Shown here: piece by piece, positions 59,903 through 64,000 of the stretch
How positions within the stretch are numbered: position 1 is the stretch's first letter
How the letters are laid out: each line of letters begins with the position of its first letter
Source: an uncultured Clostridia bacterium
GTDB taxonomy: Bacteria; Bacillota; Clostridia; Christensenellales; Borkfalkiaceae
Assembly: GCA_944340905.1 (NCBI GenBank)
Contig: CALVLT010000001.1
Location: forward strand, 56,617 to 120,616
DNA length: 64,000 nt
Reading direction: 5' to 3'
Made by a program: the position numbers and the translations under genes
The notes under the pieces: model-generated
What the model was told of the DNA's origin: nothing
Seen by the model: the letters and a program-made list of their open reading frames with translations, nothing else
Databases searched by the model: none

Positions 59903-60422
59903 TTTGGCACCGTGGCGTGTGCTAGGCATAGACAAGTGCGGCTTTTAGGCATTGTGGTGCGGCTGTCGCCACACCACAAACCTTCGCGCTTCGCGCTCGG
60001 GCGCCGCAGCCAAGCACACGCCACGAAAAAGACAACCAGAACAACACGGAAAACCAAATCAACAGGGTTCCCGAAAAAGATTTGCGACGCAAAGATTTTT
60101 GGGAAGAGGAGACGTAACGGAGCAAAGCGGGCGGGTTGCTTTGGCAAGCCGCCGAAAAGCGAAGTTTACGGCGACGAGAAAGCGCGGCGGCGCGGAGCCG
60201 TCCCCGCTGATCCGCTTGAGGATAGGCTGCCGCTTTTTCCGCCGCGCACAGCTTTCTATCATTGGTTTTTACCGTTTATTACACCTTTTGAATTTGCCTT
60301 TTCGGTCAGGCTATGGTAGCATAGTTCCTCGCGGAAATCAACGGTCGCAAAATCGTCGCTGAAAACACCCATAAAAGACTTTTAGAGCCGAGTAAGGATT
60401 GCACTCCTTGCTCGGCTCTTTT
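59903..60422 (+). ncRNA. Structured element copy A (unrecognised; RNA or replication origin)
   Basis: Starts with TTTGGCACC. Next a 12-bp stem GTGGCGTGTGCT (59912-59923) pairs with 60013-60024, enclosing further hairpins. A hairpin at 60068-60105 has symmetric GA/GA internal loops. The core hairpin (60182-60247) has a 9-bp outer stem, two inner stems and the 12-base loop GCTGATCCGCTT (60206-60217). A strong terminator hairpin lies at 60384-60422 (AGAGCCGAG/CTCGGCTCT then TTTT). No convincing protein frame. It shares architecture with copy B at 62062. Confidence 0.6.
60384..60422 (+). terminator. Strong terminator closing copy A
   Basis: Nine-base-pair AGAGCCGAG/CTCGGCTCT stem extended by AAGGA/TCCTT after a one-base mismatch, then TTTT. 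No protein gene ends here, which supports a transcribed non-coding element upstream. Confidence 0.75.
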
Positions 60423-60705
60423 GCTGTCTGTGAGTTATTTAGCACGCTTATAATGCAACGATTTTTCTTTGCCCCGTTGACTTCCGCAGGCTTGCTATCA
60501 AGAGCACCGATTCCCACCGTCCTATGCCCTCCGCCTGTTGCCCGAAAAAGGCAAATACAAATTCAGAGGGGAATATGTTGGGCTGCAAGGAAAATAGCAT
60601 CTATCTCAAATCAGAAAAGAAAATACCCAGCCAAAACTCTTTGCCGTTGACAAATAAGTTCGATGGGTATCGTGTGGTGGAGAAGTAGTAACCTAAAACG
60701 AATAT
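60423..60705. other. Non-coding gap, possible decayed frame
   Basis: I see no gene. A plus-strand frame from about 60525 to 60690 is open and lysine-rich but has no ribosome site and no recognisable family, so it may be a remnant. Confidence 0.35.
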
Positions 60706-61140
60706 TTAATTTCGTCCAAAATCTTTCACCGCTTGTATTCTCACTTTTTCTAATGCGTCGCAAACGTTTGATAGTCGTTCATTATCGCGTTCTAATTTAC
60801 GACACTCGTCTGCGTATTCTTTACTTTGTAAAAACTGTTTATTATATAAGAAATTTTGATATGTTTGATGACACCAATGGTTTCGCTTTTCGGTCATTTG
60901 TTTTAAGAAATTGTAATTGCTTGCAGAAATATAAGGACTTTTGCCACTAAAATCGAGTTCTTTTAATTTTTGGACAGTTTGACCAAGCGACCATTTTTCG
61001 ATTTTATCTAAATTTTCATAGAAATCGCCAACGTGCATTGCAGCATATATACGTTTCACATCGTGTTCTATTACTTGACAATACATTATTGTTTGTCCAA
61101 TCATAAAATGGAAATCATTTAATGTCATATTTAACGCCAT
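60706..61140 (-). CDS. HEPN-like helical protein (RX4H motif)
   Basis: 144 residues, all helical. The segment EKRNHWCHQTYQNF contains RNHWCH (Arg86, His91), the RX4-6H signature of HEPN RNases, placed near the start of the last helical part as expected. HEPN proteins often act as toxins or defence RNases cutting RNA. The call rests on one motif plus size and helicity. The gene is AT-rich and sits one base after the lipoprotein stop, with no ribosome site of its own, so it is coupled. Confidence 0.5.
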   Translation of the reverse strand: MALNMTLNDFHFMIGQTIMYCQVIEHDVKRIYAAMHVGDFYENLDKIEKWSLGQTVQKLKELDFSGKSPYISASNYNFLKQMTEKRNHWCHQTYQNFLYNKQFLQSKEYADECRKLERDNERLSNVCDALEKVRIQAVKDFGRN

Positions 61141-61141
61141 A

Positions 61142-61561
61142 TCAAATCCAATATATTATAGTACCCGAAACATTGGTTATTTCGTAACTTGAACTACCAT
61201 ATCTTGAACTACTCGTTGTTATAGTCCCACAACCACCAACATTCAAAGATAATGTTCTTTCAGTTGTTGTATCATTAGAACGATAATCGTATGTTATAAC
61301 TACGTTATCATAAAACGCATATGATAATGCCCCTCTAAAATAGTGATACGAAGTAGATGATGCGCTACCAACCACATAATTGGTTTCGATAGTTAAAAAT
61401 TTTTGATAGTTATCTTTTGTAATGCTAACTATATGTTTTTCCATTACCGACACTTCATTTGACGGGGTGTCAGTGGTTTGAATTTGCCCATTATTTGATG
61501 TGCAACCTGTCATATAAAGCAAACAAATACTTAAAAGTAGCGGAACAAAAAATTTTTTCAT
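61142..61561 (-). CDS. Small lipoprotein, unknown
   Basis: 139 residues. Signal peptide with lipobox MTGC (Cys about 20), a short Ser/Thr-rich linker and a beta-rich domain with SSTSYHYFRGALSYAFYD and VGGCGTITTSSS. No family recognised. It lies between the zinc-ribbon gene (13 bases) and the HEPN-like gene, forming a three-gene unit with matching AT-rich composition. Confidence 0.6.
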   Translation of the reverse strand: MKKFFVPLLLSICLLYMTGCTSNNGQIQTTDTPSNEVSVMEKHIVSITKDNYQKFLTIETNYVVGSASSTSYHYFRGALSYAFYDNVVITYDYRSNDTTTERTLSLNVGGCGTITTSSSRYGSSSYEITNVSGTIIYWI

Positions 61562-61574
61562 ATTGACTCTCCAT

Positions 61575-61958
61575 TTACAACTTAAAATAGGTATGTCGAA
61601 TTCGTATATTTAATTTGTCTTGGATTTCAGTTAATTCTCTTTGCGCTTCTTTCAATTCTTTTAGTGTGTGATTTTCATCTTGTAAGAATTGCTCTAATTC
61701 TTGCATACGATTCCGTAACCGTTCTTCTTCACGCTTCCGTTTTTCTTCCGCTTGCCTACGTTCTTCGGCAATACGTTTTTGTTCAATTTTCTTATTTATC
61801 AATTCTTGCGGCATAAATAATTCAACTCTGCCGCAATTCATACACACATAAGATTCAACAAGTTGCGTAGCCCCTCCCTCTGTACAATGAATTTGATACA
61901 GTTGCATTTGCTCAAATTCAGTTTTCCCACAATTAGGACACTTCACAATTGCCTCCAT
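61575..61958 (-). CDS. Zinc-ribbon plus coiled-coil protein
   Basis: 127 residues from the ATG at 61958 (MEAIVKCPNCGKTEFEQ). CPNC and CMNC (about residues 7-10 and 38-41) form a zinc ribbon; residues 55-120 are a charged coiled coil rich in Glu, Arg and Gln. First gene of the unit. There is no ribosome site and the leader is short. An in-frame upstream extension would start inside the promoter, so it is rejected. Function unknown; ribbon-coiled-coil proteins often mediate contacts in membrane or nucleic-acid complexes. Confidence 0.6.
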   Translation of the reverse strand: MEAIVKCPNCGKTEFEQMQLYQIHCTEGGATQLVESYVCMNCGRVELFMPQELINKKIEQKRIAEERRQAEEKRKREEERLRNRMQELEQFLQDENHTLKELKEAQRELTEIQDKLNIRIRHTYFKL

Positions 61959-62007
61959 AATGTTTAATTTAATTATAAGAAAAATGATTACCCAAATGGT
62001 TAATTGC

Positions 62008-62036
62008 ATTATATCATAATTATCGACAAATTTCAA
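62008..62036 (-). promoter_or_regulatory. Promoter of the Zn-ribbon/lipoprotein/HEPN-like unit
   Basis: Minus-strand TTGAAA (62031-62036), 17-base spacer, perfect TATAAT (62008-62013). A second TATAAT nearer the gene (61972-61977) lacks a good -35. Confidence 0.65.
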
Positions 62037-62061
62037 TCATTTTGTACTGATAAAACGGACT

Positions 62062-62276
62062 TTTGGCACCATGGCGGGTGCTTGAATAAACGAGCGGCTC
62101 GGCTGCGCCTCGCCGTTCAAGCACCCGCCATAACAACGGAACAAGGCGGAACTCAAAGCGCACGGGAACGGGCGTTCGCCGCTGAACCGCTTGGCGATCC
62201 GCCCTTATCTCCCGTGCGACGGTATTTGAGCAAGCGCCTTTTATATGCCGTCGGTATCCGTATATCGGCGGTTTTT
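62062..62276 (+). ncRNA. Structured element copy B (unrecognised; RNA or replication origin)
   Basis: TTTGGCACC, then a perfect 16-bp stem ATGGCGGGTGCTTGAA (62071-62086) paired with 62116-62131. The core hairpin (62159-62218) has a 9-bp outer stem CGCACGGGA/TCCCGTGCG, GGGCG/CGCCC, CGCC/GGCG and the 12-base loop GCTGAACCGCTT (62181-62192). It ends in a terminator at 62248-62276. Stem sequences differ from copy A while pairing and loop are kept. Confidence 0.6.
62248..62276 (+). terminator. Terminator closing copy B
   Basis: CCGTCGGTA/TATCGGCGG stem (two G-U pairs) with a six-base loop, followed by TTTTT. No protein gene ends here. Confidence 0.65.
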
Positions 62277-62520
62277 AGCTGTTTAGTATACCTGCAGTAT
62301 CGGAAAGTGTCGGTTTTACTACGGAAAGTATACTTTTACCTACTCACGCTCAAAGCGAAAAACGGTGTATAATTTCAAGTGTCGAAACGGAAAAGTAAGC
62401 CTCTAAGCAGAACTTCTGCAAAATTTTCCACTTAGACCCTTGCTTTTTGCCGTTTTCGAGCCTAAATATTGAGAGGTATTTTTCTGCCTCTCAAAAATCA
62501 AGTGCGAGGAGGTGATAAAC
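62277..62520. other. Non-coding stretch before the rep operon
   Basis: No gene seen. It contains repeated GTATAC sites, a TATAAT at 62368-62373 without a clear -35, and a hairpin GAGAGG/CCTCTC (62470-62492) followed by AAAAA. Confidence 0.4.
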
Positions 62521-62658
62521 GTGCTGAAAACAGAACTCGAAGTCGTTACTGTCGGAACGCCCGACATAACGGCATTGTCAGACGACGAAAGGCGTGTTTT
62601 CTTTGAAACGATAATGGCAAGAGTTTTGGAATTGGCAAAAGAACGGAAAGAATTGTAA
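62521..62658 (+). CDS. 45-residue helical protein upstream of rep
   Basis: GTG start with an excellent AGGAGG eight bases upstream. The product begins MLKTELEVVTVGTPDITALS, then a long charged helix ending in AKERKEL. No family recognised. The strong ribosome site argues that it is translated; its place before rep suggests a small regulator or accessory protein of the replicon. Confidence 0.6.
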   Translation: MLKTELEVVTVGTPDITALSDDERRVFFETIMARVLELAKERKEL

Positions 62659-62894
62659 CGTAATGGAACGGAACAGAATGTAATGGAAACGGAATTAAAG
62701 GAAAGGAATGTTCGAGGGCGCAACATACTACGCCGCCCCATTAGATAAATAACCGAATAGTGACCGAAACGGATTGAACTGAAAGTAATCAACGGTAAAG
62801 AAAATAAATAGCCGATAAGCAGGCGTTTAAGATTTCCGAAAAGTGACGGGGACGCGCCGTAAAGCAAAGGGTAAAGTATGAAACGATAACAGGA
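62659..62894. other. Purine-rich non-coding region before rep
   Basis: Very A/G-rich on the plus strand, with a near-repeat GTAATGGAACGGAA / GTAATGGAAACGGAA about 20 bases apart. No gene supported. It could contain binding iterons for Rep. Confidence 0.4.
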
Positions 62895-62954
62895 TTGTTT
62901 TGTATTTTGCCCTTTTTCTTTTTCACTAAAAATACATCAAAAGGAGAACATACT

Positions 62955-63839
62955 ATGCCATATCGGGCAAGCAAAATTTACTATGACGGCAGTCATTATA
63001 TCGCCGTCCCGAAAGAAAACTTTCCGAGCCGTAAAGGCAGAAAAACGCCAATGAAAAGCAGTCCGCAAGCAGACAACATAAAAGCAAAGTTTGAAACGGC
63101 TTATGCGGAAAGTCAGGCATTGCCGAAACGTGAACGCCGCAAATACGTTACGGAGAAACTGCAAGACGAATTTACCGACAAAACGCAAACCGAAGAATAC
63201 GTCAAACGGCAGACAGAACGCAAGAGAAACAACGCATACAAGCGGTATACGAGGCTTTGGCACAAAGTATATCTGCAACGCAATTGGAATTTCTTTGTAA
63301 CGTGTACATATTCAGACGAAAAACACACGGAACAGACCTTTCAAAAGACGTTGCACAATACTTTGAAACACCTTGTAAGCCGCAAGGGCTGGAAGTATAT
63401 CGGCGTTTGGGAGCGTTCGGCAAGTGAGCGGTTACATTTTCACGGGATATTCTATATCCCCGAAAACGCTATGGTGGGTGAACTGAAACAAGTCAGCGAT
63501 TACAGCACTAAACAACACCGAATGCAGACAACATACCAAAACACTCATTTTTTGCGGTATTTTGGCAGAAACGATTTCAAGGAGATAGACAAAAACGAAG
63601 TTGTGCAATCCGTCCGTTATCTGCTCAAATACATAGAAAAAAGCGGAGAAAGATTGGTATACGGCGGAGATTTGCCGACCTATTTCAAGTCGGACGTTAT
63701 GGACGAAGATATTGTCTGCCCGACAGGGATAGACGGAAGAAAAGCCCTGTTGTTCGACGACTTTAACTGTTGGGACGAGGGGTGCCTTATCGGCAAAGTA
63801 AGTCCCGAAACCATATCGCAGTTGCCGAAGTGCAATTAA
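62955..63839 (+). CDS. HUH rolling-circle replication-associated protein
   Basis: 294 residues from ATG at 62955 (AGGAG eight bases upstream). FFVTCTYSD (113-121) is motif 1, HFH at 161-163 in RLHFHGIFYIP is the HUH metal site, and RYLLKYIEKS (Tyr222, Tyr226) holds the nicking tyrosine. The N-terminus is basic. It resembles Reps of small Firmicutes RCR elements and is only distantly similar to the Rep at 54640. A 14-bp inverted repeat follows the stop. The element continues beyond the window. Confidence 0.8.
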   Translation: MPYRASKIYYDGSHYIAVPKENFPSRKGRKTPMKSSPQADNIKAKFETAYAESQALPKRERRKYVTEKLQDEFTDKTQTEEYVKRQTERKRNNAYKRYTRLWHKVYLQRNWNFFVTCTYSDEKHTEQTFQKTLHNTLKHLVSRKGWKYIGVWERSASERLHFHGIFYIPENAMVGELKQVSDYSTKQHRMQTTYQNTHFLRYFGRNDFKEIDKNEVVQSVRYLLKYIEKSGERLVYGGDLPTYFKSDVMDEDIVCPTGIDGRKALLFDDFNCWDEGCLIGKVSPETISQLPKCN

Positions 63840-63882
63840 ATCATTTTGTCTTTCGTTCGGCGGAGCGTAAACGAAAACGCCC

Positions 63883-63929
63883 CTGCGGTCAAGGGTAAAG
63901 TGCATTGCCTTGGCAACCCTTGACCGCAG
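63883..63929. other. 14-bp inverted repeat after rep
   Basis: CTGCGGTCAAGGGT (63883-63896) and its exact complement (63916-63929) form a large hairpin with a 19-base loop. No U-run follows, so an origin or single-strand-origin role is as likely as termination. Confidence 0.6.
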
Positions 63930-64000
63930 AAAAGAAGCAGAAAGGAAAATGACATTATTTTGCGTTTCCGTTTGTCCGCCCCTTGTCGAAAGACAAAAAA

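Noticed and set aside
59912-60319. Basic 135-codon plus frame in copy A
   Set aside because: Composition reflects hairpin arms, there is no ribosome site, and the corresponding region of copy B does not keep a frame.
62660-62760. Short frame METELKERNVR... after the 45-residue gene
   Set aside because: Only 21 codons with no ribosome site; explained by purine-rich composition.
62403-62867. 154-codon minus frame before the second rep
   Set aside because: Ser/Phe-rich translation of the purine-rich strand's complement; it conflicts with the well-initiated 45-residue gene.

Overview
The window is a piece of a GC-rich (roughly 60% by eye), low-redundancy bacterial chromosome that reads as a gut-type Bacillota/Clostridia organism. 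Pointers are the Bacillus-type Shine-Dalgarno sites and sigma-A promoters (many TTGACA-17-TATAAT), a CcpA-type cre match, a Cheo-box LexA site, a lysine riboswitch, YolD/UvrX-like polymerase genes, YitT, FeoB with a Cys-rich partner, and large BspA-type leucine-rich-repeat lipoproteins. I infer the lineage from gene content only; no rRNA is present.

1-20.3 kb (minus strand): an operon of GH127 arabinofuranosidase, UDP-sugar pyrophosphorylase, a small unknown, a secreted-side MBL hydrolase, recX and nnr (cut by the window start). Next comes an L-arabinose operon (kinase, araD, a 58-aa unknown, araA, GH36 glycosidase), then phosphoketolase. Together these release L-arabinose from plant glycans, convert it to xylulose-5-P and cleave that to acetyl-P and glyceraldehyde-3-P. 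A two-gene SufBC-like Fe-S system and a two-component system with a surface membrane protein follow.

20.4-33 kb: DNA damage functions. A radical SAM gene with its partner lies under a LexA-box promoter; a Y-family polymerase with a YolD protein is divergent from rarA. Between them lie a ferritin-like gene, tRNA-Ser(UGA), and a 1611-aa surface lipoprotein flanked by two copies of a dispersed repeat. YitT and small membrane proteins follow.

34-50 kb: a DRE-TIM citrate/isopropylmalate-synthase-like gene, a feo iron-uptake operon with three phased palindromes in its leader, an LRR lipoprotein, a GNAT protein, GH13, M18 aminopeptidase, a broken and inverted LysR gene, and a five-gene operon (HEAT, TPR, Hsp33, methyltransferase, membrane protein). 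A lysine riboswitch then controls asd-dapA-dapB.

53.5-64 kb: a mobile-element zone. tRNA-Ser(CGA) carries a 2550-bp integrative element (tyrosine integrase, HUH Rep, XRE repressor, hairpin origin candidate) bounded by 22-bp direct repeats. Beyond it are a serine-recombinase remnant and AT-richer DNA: a 907-aa LRR lipoprotein with a hairpin leader, a HEPN-like/lipoprotein/Zn-ribbon cassette between two copies of an unrecognised structured element sharing a 12-nt loop, and a second HUH Rep. The most novel-looking signals are this paired structured element, the minimal integrative element, the feo operators, and the LexA-controlled, apparently leaderless radical SAM gene.
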